Assembly: GCA_026873275.1 (NCBI GenBank)
Contig: JANTUC010000011.1
Span: 1,054,001 to 1,118,000 of the forward strand
Length of the DNA stretch: 64,000 nucleotides
Direction: 5' to 3'
Origin: Pseudopithomyces maydicus
Taxonomy: Eukaryota; Ascomycota; Dothideomycetes; Pleosporales; Didymosphaeriaceae
Within the stretch, counting starts at the first letter, position 1, and every line of letters starts with the position of its first letter. Shown in pieces: positions 24,160-34,119 of the stretch. Under the pieces are notes generated by a model. The model was given only the letters and a program-made list of their open reading frames with translations. It did no database searches and was not told the DNA's origin. A program made the position numbers and the translations under genes.

Positions 24160-24708
24160 TCATCCTCCATGGCTACTTCTAGAGTACCTGCCAAAGAAGA
24201 ACTCGCCAGCGAGCACGCTGCCAGTTACCGAGAAGAAGAACCCAACATCATACGTCATGACAGCAAGCATTCTTGTTACATGTCAGCTGAAGGTCTCAGT
24301 TTGAAACCAGCGCACTCACAGTATATACGCAATCACGGCCCTTGCGAACTCCAGCACAGCCCGGACGCCGTCTCTTTGCATATTCCAGGCCTCATCAGCC
24401 ACCCAAAATGATCGGACGGGAAGCCGCTTTTCGTCAGCCACAATTGGAGTTTCCGGTTTCAAAGGCTGAAACTCTTCGCTTTCTTCAATTTGGAATTCGA
24501 CATAATTTTCGTGACGGGTGAACCGATTACTTCTTGTGGCGTTCCATTTTCGCTCCAGCTGTGCTTTGAGAGCCCCCAGAAACCGACCAAAAAGCCCCAG
24601 AGCGAAAAACAACACGATAGCAATTCCGTAATGGGTAGACGACTCTATAGCCCAGTCTGTGAGTACGCCGAAAGAGGGTGCGGTAGAAGAGCGCGCGTCT
24701 GTATCCAT
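24160..24708 (-). CDS. Ctr-family copper transporter
   Basis: Two exons (24708-24320, 24271-24160) around a 48-nt intron with GTGAGT donor, GCTGAC branch and CAAG acceptor give 166 aa. Three membrane segments are seen: the first with YGIAIVLFFALGLFGRFLGA, the second ending FARAVIAYILMLAVMTYDVG, the third in the C-terminal exon. The second segment keeps the M-x3-M-like spacing (MLAVM) expected of Ctr proteins, and the third has a G-x3-G-like pattern. The N-terminus is short and has no Met-rich copper-gathering motif. Ctr proteins take up Cu(I) at the plasma membrane or release it from the vacuole. The charged loop between segments one and two is long, as usual in fungi. Confidence 0.83.
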
Positions 24709-25685
24709 TGGTCTTTGTTGGCCTACTGCCGGGTATGTCGGATGCTCGTTGATTGTTCAGGTATCACTGATTGAACACGTCGTTCAACTGTAGGAGATCT
24801 AGAGGAGATTGGAACGGGAATTATGGAGGGCTGTTGCATATAAGCAACACTTCGTAGACAGTGAGATTCGCGGAGTTCGGTCTGGAGCATAATCACACTA
24901 AGCACAGTTGGTGTGCACACCCCGGTCGGAGATTACGCTTCGAGCGAGAACAAAGAAAAGTCACGAGCATCCAAGATTCTATGAATTTTCGATCCAGCGT
25001 CAAGTTAACAAAAATTTGGTATGAAAGGATCCTTTGCTAGTTGATAAAGAACCTTGAACTGTAAAGTCACGTGACTACATGCTGTCCACGGGCCCCGGGG
25101 TCCACGGGTCCACGGGTCCACGGGTTGGAACCTTGGAATTTGTAATGAGTTTATGAGGAATGTGGGAAATGGAAGTTGTAACTTTTGCATATTGGCTGCA
25201 ATTTTATGTCAATTTATGACAGTACGAGAGATGCAAGAGAGGCGTAAACTTTCCTTCTAACGTCTTTGTTGCAGGGTTCAGTCTATAAGTAGTCAGGAAT
25301 GCCATCCCTGTAGTCAAAATGCTGACCGGTCATTACTATAGGGCATTTTCTCCAGGTACGCGCGAGACGGATAAGGCGGCCCAAGGCGATGCGGCCCGCA
25401 ACAAGCTATCTGAGCACTCGCTACGATTAAAACGACACCTGTTCGGGTGCCATAGCGCAGTAAGCCAGAATGTGGAGGCACTACGAAGATGATTCAATAA
25501 AGGCACGATCCTGTAGCTCTTCCAGCTGGTTAGATCTAACCATTCCTGTCACCATATTCATTTTACAATAAGCAGTGCAACGCGCAGGACATGGTCAATT
25601 GCAGATGTAGATTGACATTAAACAACATGGGATATCTACGCACTTAAACTAGACACAAGAAAGATATGAATCAAAAGACCGAAAC
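24709..25685. other. Intergenic upstream of Ctr gene
   Basis: About 1 kb with the Ctr promoter and the 3' region of the aspartyl-protease-like gene. A short tandem repeat lies at 25084-25124 (separate entry). No gene is supported. Confidence 0.5.
25084..25124. repeat. Short tandem repeat, unit tccacggg
   Basis: Four copies of the 8-nt unit tccacggg occur, three of them directly in tandem at 25101-25124 and one at 25084-25091 separated by a GC-rich ccccgggg. Confidence 0.8.
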
Positions 25686-27515
25686 TCATGACGTTCTGTG
25701 GCCATTCGCATTGTCTCCAAAATCAAGTGGAACCTTCACATCTGTGCCCTCTTTTTGCCCCTCTCGCCCCCCTATCTCGTGGATTGTTGTCTGAGGCTCA
25801 AGCTCATGTGAGTACATATAATGACCCTCCATCTCAGCAACCGGTGGCGCTCCATCGACCTCGTGCGGGTATCCCGACTTCTCGTGTGGAAATCCATGTT
25901 CACCTGTGTAGAAGCCGTGTTGAGATCCCGGTTCGAATTGGTTCGGTGTGTGCATACCTGACCCTGCGTGTGAGCTTCCGCCTTCCAGAGCCAGGTCACG
26001 CTCCGAATTCGCATCCTTCGCTGTTGATTGACTCCGACGCCGGCGTAATAGGAAGAAGGCGAGGAACCCGACTGCACCTACGCCTGCAATGCTTCCCACA
26101 ACAATGCCTCCAATGGCACCACCGCTGATCGCTTGCTTTACTGTTGCTTCCGATGTGGTAGATGCGGACGGTGTGCCCGAAGGTTTATCTGCAGTGGGTT
26201 CTGGCTTCGGTTCTTCTCCGGGGACATAAATGGGAGTGATTTGTTGTGCCTCGTTCGTGCCAGGGAAAAGAGCTTGGTGGACCGAGAATTCTTTGCGGGA
26301 GTAATCGGCCTTGACATACATCTCTTGGTATACGACTCTTCCCAGTGTGTACTGAGTTTCGTTCTGCCCGCGTCGTAGGGGGAAATAATTTACCGCATCT
26401 TTGTAGTAAGGGTATGATGCCTGGACATCAAACGCTCCGTAAGGCAGTACAACATTGACTCGTTTGGTTGGGTCGGAGCTTTCTCCAAAGCTGATTGTGA
26501 CACTGGGATCCAGTTCAAGCATTTGCTTGTGCATTGTGTCGTTGATGGTGTATAGGTCGGTCATGTTATCATAAGTCAACCCAAAAGATTTTTCAAATCG
26601 ATCGCAGACATCCTCAGGCAGCCACATGTGTGGGACAGTGGAGTCGAGCCAGACGTAGGTCTGATCCCTGAGAAGTGTAACGGTACGCTCAAGCGTATTC
26701 TGGGCAGTGATCGATTGGATAGTCAAGGAAGTTGGTCGGTCGTCGTCAGCATCGAAGGGGAAAGAAATGTTATTCTCAACGAAACGCGCCTGATCATAGC
26801 CGCCTAGAGTCAGACTGCCATGTACCTTTGGAGTTTCTTGGAGAAGTGTCAGTAAGTCACTTGTATAGACCAGGAAGAACCTACTGTAGTACGCGCCTGC
26901 AGTGTATCCATATGAGACACTCGGTATCTTCTTTTCATCCCTCAACTTCTGCAGGAAGCTTGGTTGAGGACTGTTCAGTTCCGAAAAGTTTGAAGGTTTC
27001 GGCGAAAGCCCGAACTGTCCAACAAAGATGGTAGGCTCAGCCACGCCGCCAACAACCATGCTGTCCAGTGTCGGCCCTCCACTGTTCGCTACCTGTAGGC
27101 CAACGGTGTCTAGGCCATAGAGCGCATTCGCATCGAATCCAAGTTCGGGTCGTATGCCCATCTCATAGATACCAATCTCTTTCCATGACTTTGTCTCGTT
27201 CACTTGAAAGCCGTCACTGTCCTTGCCCTGAAATACGTAGGTTCCGCGAAGGTCGCCGCAATTGGATGGTGCCTTGCGCATCTTCTGACATCCTTCTGCT
27301 ATAGGTACGATAATCTCACCATGTCTTGTCGATGGCAAGACGCGAAAAGTTTGCTCTGGTGTGCCGACCCGGATCATGAAGGAAGACCATTTTCCGTCAT
27401 TGCCGTCCCATATCTGTGAGTTGGAAAAAGAGAAAGGTTTAGGGAGCGAATCATTCTGAGCGGCCACTATGGAAAGAAAGTACCCGAGGAAAAGACCGAC
27501 ATTGTGGAAACCCAT
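25686..27515 (-). CDS. Membrane-anchored aspartyl-protease-like protein, first catalytic Asp lost
   Basis: ATG 27515 starts a typical signal peptide (MGFHNVGLFLGYFLSIVAA); the longer open frame upstream is unlikely. A 48-nt intron at 26837-26884 (GTAGGT donor, TTACTGAC branch, CAAG) is a multiple of three without a stop, so the reading frame runs through it; removing it joins AYYK to the expected HGSLTLGGYD motif and gives 593 aa. The pepsin-like A1 fold is clear, but the first DTG motif position reads VLPSTRHG, so the first catalytic Asp is missing; the second keeps LDSTVPHMWLP. After the lobe comes a Thr/Pro-rich linker, a GGIVVGSIAG-type transmembrane segment, an RRRR stop-transfer, and a long cytosolic tail. 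Probably a non-catalytic cell-surface protein or sensor; function unproven. Confidence 0.8.
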   Translation of the reverse strand: MGFHNVGLFLGYFLSIVAAQNDSLPKPFSFSNSQIWDGNDGKWSSFMIRVGTPEQTFRVLPSTRHGEIIVPIAEGCQKMRKAPSNCGDLRGTYVFQGKDSDGFQVNETKSWKEIGIYEMGIRPELGFDANALYGLDTVGLQVANSGGPTLDSMVVGGVAEPTIFVGQFGLSPKPSNFSELNSPQPSFLQKLRDEKKIPSVSYGYTAGAYYSRFFLVYTSDLLTLLQETPKVHGSLTLGGYDQARFVENNISFPFDADDDRPTSLTIQSITAQNTLERTVTLLRDQTYVWLDSTVPHMWLPEDVCDRFEKSFGLTYDNMTDLYTINDTMHKQMLELDPSVTISFGESSDPTKRVNVVLPYGAFDVQASYPYYKDAVNYFPLRRGQNETQYTLGRVVYQEMYVKADYSRKEFSVHQALFPGTNEAQQITPIYVPGEEPKPEPTADKPSGTPSASTTSEATVKQAISGGAIGGIVVGSIAGVGAVGFLAFFLLRRRRSQSTAKDANSERDLALEGGSSHAGSGMHTPNQFEPGSQHGFYTGEHGFPHEKSGYPHEVDGAPPVAEMEGHYMYSHELEPQTTIHEIGGREGQKEGTDVKVPLDFGDNANGHRTS

Positions 27516-28600
27516 CGTGAAAACAGACGGCACAAGTGAATGTGAGAGATCCGTAGAGTCTAGGAGAACAAGAGGTAAACTCTGGTCGTGCTGACCGGGG
27601 AGTTTGTGCACGGGCGGATTTTGGGCCCATCGCTTCGAAGCTTGGTCACATCGTTCAGCCGGTGCCGGACTCAATAGACTAAGGAGGCTTATGGCGTCGT
27701 GGTGGAGTTTGATGAGCAAGTGCATTAAGGAACGTGGTGGCGGTCTTGGTATCCCGCTACCGCGATACGCAGTGCCTTACCAAGCGAATAACTCCCAATA
27801 AATCAAGGGCAAGGCTTCTTTCGCGCTTATTTAGGAAATAGGGTCACGCCTCAATCGAGAAATCCATCGTTGTGATTCAAGGCATCTTTCGTACGACTAA
27901 CCAGCCTATCACGAGGATTCCCGCGGAAGCGTCTCCTCCCAAAGTCCGTTTTTACGAATAAGAAAAACAATTTGTTTGAAGTTTGCCACTGAATACAACG
28001 GAAGCAAAAATTTCGTTCCTACACGTTCTGTTGTGAAATTCTGTTAAAGAGTGAATCACATTCGAGCATGTAGAGACTGATGTTGATCCTTGGGGGCTAT
28101 TTTTGTACGACCCACAACACGAACAGAGCGCGCCGCCAAATGGGAGCACGGTTACTCTTCAGCGGGCCCCCATGCTTGTTTCGAATATCGCATCTTTCCA
28201 CCTGTATTTGGGGTCCGGATTCCACCAATCGCCTTCAGATGAGACGCGCTTCCACGGTGTACATTCCCGAACACGAGTCGCGCGGTGTTCTGGGCGTAAG
28301 CTTGAACTCAGTGTCGAGCTTTCGCCACTTCAGGAACGTGACCCAATATGCCTCCTGGCGGATTGTGGGCGCAGGAAAGGACTGTGCTTCGCCGTCCGCA
28401 TCGCGTGGGCGCAATGGCATTGATGCGGACGGCCATTGTGGCTCGACCTTGGATAAACTTTGGGGTCCAACGTATTTAATTGAATCCACTGTGCCACCTT
28501 TTTGCCTGTTGCCCCCAACACGGTCATTACCATCATTGTGCCCTGACAGTTGCAGAATTTAAGACACTCTTTCGTTTACGTCAGACCTCGGACTCGGAAA
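27516..28600. other. Intergenic between divergent protease-like gene and peptide precursor
   Basis: About 1.1 kb between divergent genes, so both promoters lie here. Open frames such as 28080-28562 look random and match nothing known. Confidence 0.5.
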
Positions 28601-29248
28601 ATGGTGTCATTCAAGTTTTTGGTGCCAACCCTCCTCCTGGCTGCTTCAGGAGTTGTTGCTGCACCAGTTGCAAGTCAGTTACTCATCGTCACTTGTTCAG
28701 ATTTAGGCTGACCCAATGTAGAAGCGCAAGACAGTCCTGAGATCACCACACCATCACCCCATACCCATGTCTCTGCCTGGTCTCTGTGGGGCAAGTGGAG
28801 TGCAGATACCGGCGTGCAAAAACGTCAAGATGATATCCAGATCGATCCAGAACTACTATCTGGTCTGAGTCCTTCGGCTGAAGTAAAGACAAAAGCTTTC
28901 GACCTTTGGTCACCTTCAAGCTGGGGGTGGTGGAAACGAAGTGCCAATGCCGGTGTGCAAAGACGTCAGGATGATCCCCAGATTGATTCAGAGCTATTGG
29001 GTAGTTTGGGTCCTAGCATCAGTTTCGGTACAGCCGACGTGAAGACGAAAGCATTCGACCTTTGGTCTCCATCTACTTGGGGGTGGTGGAAGCGAGGCAT
29101 CAACACCGGCCTGCAACAACGTGATGAGCCCGAACTCGACCCGGAAACGGTCGGTCTCCTTGATAACGTCAACTATGGTATAACTCAAGTTCACACAACG
29201 TCGTTTGACCTGTGGAGCCCTTCCACTTGGTGGGGATGGTGGAACTGA
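28601..29248 (+). CDS. Secreted precursor with Kex2-spaced tryptophan-rich repeats
   Basis: Exons 28601-28673 and 28722-29248; the 48-nt intron has GTCAGT, a GGCTGAC branch and GTAG. The 199-aa product has a clear signal peptide (MVSFKFLVPTLLLAASGVVA, then APVA). The rest is built from about 50-residue repeats whose conserved part is FDLWSPS(S/T)WGWW, present three times, with a degenerate first version (AWSLWGKW). Dibasic KR or RR sites lie right after most cores and before QDD(I/P)QID segments, the pattern expected for kexin processing in the Golgi. It resembles fungal Kex2-excised repeat proteins and RiPP precursors in organisation, but I recognise no named family. No UstY/DUF3328 or other modifying gene is evident within the window. 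Sequence ends immediately after the last core. Confidence 0.75.
28898..28939 (+). repeat. Precursor repeat core 1
   Basis: Encodes the FDLWSPSSWGWWKR unit ending in a Lys-Arg kexin-like site. Confidence 0.85.
29054..29095 (+). repeat. Precursor repeat core 2
   Basis: Encodes FDLWSPSTWGWWKR; differs from core 1 by one residue and again ends in Lys-Arg. Confidence 0.85.
29204..29245 (+). repeat. Precursor repeat core 3 (C-terminal)
   Basis: Encodes FDLWSPSTWWGWWN and ends at the stop codon, so this last copy needs no dibasic cut at its C-terminus. Confidence 0.85.
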
Positions 29249-29338
29249 GCTACCATGATCTATCCTGGGAGGAGGATCTGTATAATTATTTACTTATGGA
29301 CAACTCAGAGTGTACTACGTAATGTATGTAATGTTGTA

Positions 29339-29344
29339 AATAAA
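29339..29344 (+). terminator. Candidate polyadenylation signal (AATAAA)
   Basis: A perfect AATAAA lies 91 nt past the stop of the repeat-peptide gene, at a typical distance for a 3' end signal. In fungi this hexamer is only loosely required, so it is suggestive. Confidence 0.45.
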
Positions 29345-30361
29345 GAGTGAAAATGGAGGATACGTCAGAAGGAATACATGCATTACACTCTGCCTCATAG
29401 GTCTCTCTTTGGACTGATCTCAATAAACCCCAACCACTGTTATGATGTGGCAGGGGGCTGCCCAAAGAAAATATCGGAAATTTGTGAAGGCATTACGAAT
29501 TCAAATCGGTCAAACTCTTCGCGGTTGTGTTGGTTTTGTCATCATTCTAGCCCCTGCGTCAAGCAGCGAAGTCCGTTCGACATCCATGATGACCCCAATC
29601 TTCGGGAAAGTCAAGAACCAGCAGATAGTTGCAGCCTAAAGTAACACTAAAAAGCATGCGAACAATCTCGGTGGTACCAAATTTCCCATCTCTACCTTGT
29701 CTCGCTCATTTGGTGGATACATCGTCTTGCTTATCCCCCTTAACATGATGAATAATAGATCGGCTCAATCTGCCGAAAAACGGACTCAAGGCTTATTGTA
29801 GCTATGTGCAGCTACAAACCAATTCAGTTCTTCTGAAAAATGTATAGTGCTAGATACTTACGTCACTAAACCTAGACTCAGCACATGAGCGGATGGAATA
29901 GGCTATCGGCCAAGACAATATCCCACAGGCTTGCAATTTAAGAGGTTGTATCTGTCCATCAAATCCGTTCTGCATAAAGGTGTATGCTTGAATGTAAGTA
30001 TATGCGTCTTTAGACTCGTAACATGTCCAGAAACGACATCACATATCGTGACCAGTGAGGAAATAGCACAATATATACATAGTAGCCTCCTGCGCCGCCT
30101 TCGTCCCAGTGCCTTTCCAGTCTAAGCCCAGATCCAAGCTCATAAGCAGAAACGGAAACAGATGCACACACTCACAGCAAGACCCACGCCGAATATCAGC
30201 CACAGGAAAAAATAATCTAGGGTAAAGTAAAGAGAAGAAGAAGCGAGCAGAAAAAAAAAGTCGTAGCCTCTAGAGTTCCAACTCTCACACCCCAAACTTC
30301 GCTCTCCTCGGACTCCCTGTCCTACTCCTCGTCATCCTCTCTCTGCTATCCGTCCGACTCA
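29345..30361. other. Intergenic, peptide precursor to YND1
   Basis: About 1 kb between two convergent genes. Contains no supported gene; an A-rich run (aaaaaaaaaag-like) sits near 30250. Confidence 0.5.
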
Positions 30362-32414
30362 TCAATCCTCCCCTTTCAATCGCATTCCCAAACACCCCCC
30401 TTGAGGCGCGATACCCAACCCCAGTCCTTCAGACTCAAATGTCGGAGTCCCCGCTTCCACTGCAACTCTCGGCGTCGCCCATCCAGACGAGCGGCCCAGT
30501 CTTGCCGGCCCCTCGCTCGCATCGGAATCACCATCCGACGCAATAGATCCTAGCTCGAACTCATCTACCGCATCGCCATCCTCCAGCACGCGCTCGTATG
30601 CCTGCGTACCACCGCGTCCAAATAGTTTCCCAGGGAACAAGCCCCGCCGCCGCGGCGCCTCCGGTGTAGAAGCGAGGAACCCGCAGAACTGCCTTTGCCA
30701 AACAAGCCGCCCATTTTCTGGCGCGCGGCATGGCGGCGCTCGCGGCCGCAGGAGAAGTACCCGATGAGCAGGACGATGAGGGCGAAGATGAGGAAGCCCG
30801 GGATGCGGCGCGAATTTTCTGAAAACAATGCATCATGCCATTCTGTCTCTGCCTGGTCCATGTACGGGATATGCGATCCGCCCGGAGCCTGGAAATCTGC
30901 GGGTATGCCGGGCACATTTGCGCCGAAACCGACGGCTAGAGCACCGGAGCCGGCGGTGGCATTGGGTGGAACTTCGCTCGCGGCATAGAGCACCATTTTA
31001 CCAAGGGTCCAGCTGACTTCTACATCGTTGATTTTGTTGACGGCTTGGAAGGGATTGATGAAGGAGGTCTTGTGGCCGTGCTTGCCGCCGACTTTGACGG
31101 TGGTGATGTTATGCTTGTCGAGGCCTTCTAGGCCGACGCGCGGGACACCGATGCCGTCGTGCAGGACATTGATGAGCCAGGAGGATTTGAAGCATACTTC
31201 TTGGGCGGTTTCTTCATCGATTTTGCCCCATGTCTTGTTCTTGATACCCTTCTCGATGTCTTTCCATGATTTGCTGCAGAAGTCATCGACGGCTTTCTGG
31301 TAGGTTTTGAAGTCGTAGTCTTGGTCGTCTTTGGCGGCCATTTTGAAGATTTCATGCGTGGTGTGGTAGTACTCGGACACGCCGACGAAGTGGTTCACGT
31401 CGAAGTCGATGGCTGGAGTGTGCTGGCCGTTGATGAGACACGGTGCATCTAAGCAAGTCTTTTCCTTCTCGAGAAGCGGATATGTGCTCGTCAAGCATTC
31501 GGAGAATCCACCTGTTCCCACCAGCTTGTGGCCCTTGTTACCCGTCCCAGACTCAATGACCTTGCCATCGTCGCTAACCATGACAACAGCGTCTCCTGGT
31601 AAGCAAGGGTCGGGATATTCTTCTGCATCCGTAGTGGAGTCCAACAAATGTTTCACGTATCGCTGCCTCGCCTGGTTCACTCCAAAGCCCAACCACGTGG
31701 TTACGAAAACCTTGTATTCTAGCGACACACCATCCAGCGTTCGCAGACGCAACAGGGTCAGGTCGTTTGCGTGTTTTCCGGCCTCGGTCGCATTTGGCGC
31801 AAAGGCGATCTGAGCGGAGGCTCCGCCCATGTCGAGGAAGCCGTAAGTGTGGTGGTCCTTCCCGTGATCGTGTCCTTTTGGGTCGTCGAATCCGCCCAAC
31901 AAGTAGTTGGCTGCTATCCAACCGTACAAGCCCTCCGTCTCTCCTGGTATGACCTGCACGTGCAAATCGCAGTCGGGCAGCTGAAACTTTGTGGTCTTTC
32001 GCGCATATGCGCATACCTCGTCCAAGACGGATTTCCGCTGACCATCGGGTAGGATGCGCATGCCGGCGGTGGCGAGCAGGAACAGCGGGGTGTTCGCGAC
32101 TTCGTTCTTGGGGACGTACTTGAGCGCATGGCGGAACAGGTCGTCGAGATGGTCGGGGCCGACGTCGTGCGGATGCTGACCGAAAGTGGATATGCCGGGA
32201 TGAATCTTCTTGGTCCATTTCTTGTCGGTGGAGACTTCAGGGAGTTTGCGCAGGTCGGCGTGCTGCTTGCGCGCCTGGTCGCTCTTCAGCCATTTGTAGA
32301 TGTGGACGCGCGTGCCCGACGAGCCTGCGTCCAGGACGACGCCGTAATTCCCTGTGCGGACGGCGTCAGCGCCTCATGCACGTGTTGGTTGTGGAGGCTC
32401 TCACATTTGCCCAT
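30362..32414 (-). CDS. ynd1: Golgi apyrase / nucleoside diphosphatase (Ynd1-like)
   Basis: A 10-nt first exon (32414-32405) encodes MGK plus one base; a 53-nt intron (GTGAGA...ACAG) joins it to WNYGVVLDAGSSGTRVHIY, the first apyrase conserved region. Further signatures of the GDA1/CD39 family follow: ATAGMR, GETEGLYGW, GFLDMGGASAQIAF. A C-terminal membrane helix (IPGFLIFALIVLLIGYFSC) is followed by a basic cytosolic tail. Ynd1-type enzymes hydrolyse NDPs in the Golgi lumen to support glycosylation. One base is missing in the CCCC at 30642-30645 (GGGG in the gene), just after the transmembrane helix; adding it gives a 666-aa protein whose tail continues as GLFPGKLFGRGG. Without it the tail is replaced by an unrelated frame. 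Confidence 0.88.
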
Positions 32415-33024
32415 TGGAGACGGCGAGGCCAAAAACTACCGCTGCAGCGGCATCGAGTTACCAGGGGTGTGGGGGAGGGATGGAAGGCAGGCACGAAGTT
32501 GCGGTGGGTCGAGAGGGTGAGGCAGGGGCGCTGCTGGGAAAAAGCAAGACTCAGTCGAAGTGAAGAGTAACGAGCGACGTGGAAGCAACGGCGGAGGTTC
32601 AGGTCGCACTGTACGAAGGGCTCCAGGGCTGCTGGAGATTCACATTACTTACGCGGCGGCCCCGGTTTGGGGCTAGTTCATCGGCGGCCCACCTCCACAG
32701 CCAACCGTGGGCTCACTCAGCACCCAACCAAGGTAGCCAATGTATTGGCATGCAACCATCCCGTGCATGGCTCTGGGCCATTGCGTTCCTATCACACCCC
32801 GTGTCTCTTGTAGACTAATCTCAATCGCTGCGATATATCATGTCTCTTCCCATTGTCCGTCTCTGGTAGCCTGCCCAAGTATCCACGGATGGATGACCTC
32901 ATAGCATGTGACCACCACCACGCCCGGGGCCACAGGGCTATAATTGAACCCAGTGCGAAAGCAGCAACGCATCCGCGCCAGCGTGGGGGTCTATTCACTT
33001 CTATCTGCTGCATTCGACTCCACT
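32415..33024. other. Intergenic upstream of YND1
   Basis: About 0.6 kb containing the YND1 promoter and the 3' end of the amidotransferase-like gene. No gene is supported. Confidence 0.5.
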
Positions 33025-33880
33025 TCACTCTTCAAGCAGGAATCGCAAAAATGCCTTCGCCACCGCCACGCCATCGTGATGGTTGCCCACCCTGTCCAGC
33101 GCATCCTTGGCCTCCTCCGTATTGAAGATGCCCTGCTTGTTCCGCATCGTCACCAGGTAGCTCACGATGCCTTCGTTGAACTCGGGATGGCCTTGCACCG
33201 AGATCAACTTGCCTTTCTTGTACATGCCCTGCACGAGACATCGGGGAGACCCGCCCAATGCTTCGACCCCTTCCGGGTACTCGAAGACAACGTCTCGGTG
33301 CATCTGATGGATGCTCTGCCCAACCCATTAGTACACGTGACCGAGAGGGGCGTGAGAGCGTACCAGTGTATCCTGCTTGAATATCTCCTTGCCCTTTGCA
33401 GTCAATTCGACCGGCAGCACTGAGACTTCCCACCCGCCGTCGCTTCGTCCCACCTTCACCCCCGCTGCCCTTCCAATGATTTGGTGCCCGAAGCACACAC
33501 CCACCACCCTCACGCGATCCTGTTTTAGAATCTTTTCTGTGAATTCGACCAACTTCAGGATCCAGGGGTGGTTCTCAAACGAGTCGTGCTCTGCACATGA
33601 TCAACATGGTTCCAAGGTTTGCCTCGCACTAGCTTGAACACTCACTCGATCCGCTGATTAACACGGCATCGACGTCCTCCAAGTCAGGATACTTCTGCTC
33701 CGTCACAACGTCGAATGCGCTCAGCTCCAGATTATCCTTCGAAAATCCTGGCTCGCCCAACTCTTCTGCTGCCGTTTCGAGCAACGTGCGAAATACTTTG
33801 CCATATTTACCGTACCGGGCGACGACGTCATCCGGAGGGGTGTCGGCTTCGAGGATGGCTATTCGTAGAGGTGCTTTCAT
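33025..33880 (-). CDS. Class I glutamine amidotransferase-like protein
   Basis: Three exons, 33880-33646, 33590-33364 and 33315-33025, with introns of 55 and 48 nt (GTGAGT...GCAG; GTACGC...GCAG with a TACTAAT branch) give 250 aa. It is one GATase-1 domain: VLISGSK, then the nucleophile elbow VCFGHQIIG holding the catalytic Cys, and GHPEF holding the catalytic His-x-Glu. Fungal proteins of this type are standalone relatives of GMP-synthase glutaminase domains; the true substrate of most is unknown. The start ATG at 33880 gives the usual compact N-terminus (MKAPLRIAILEAD). The gene is head to head with an MFS transporter, 239 nt apart. Confidence 0.85.
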
Positions 33881-34119
33881 CTTGAGTAGGAATTGATTAG
33901 AACCCTGGATCAAAGTAGTGTTGTAGATGGCAAGGCGGCATGCGATAAGAGGCAAATCCGAGCTGCTAACGCAACACAGTCTAGCCGCCGACAGTCGCTT
34001 TGTCACACACACTACTCGGAGTGCATTCGGAGTCACTACAGACCGCACCTGCTCCCGTGACCCGATAACATCTCATCTTGAGCGCCACCCATAGCTCTCT
34101 ACTTTGGGATCCATTGTTC
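33881..34119. promoter_or_regulatory. Bidirectional promoter, amidotransferase-like / MFS
   Basis: Only 239 nt separate the two divergent ATGs, so the region must serve both genes. The pairing may mean co-regulation but no operator is recognised. Confidence 0.6.

Noticed and set aside
28080..28562. 160-codon ORF upstream of the peptide precursor
   Set aside because: Overlaps equally long frames on the other strand, no family, no splice context, and occupies a promoter region.
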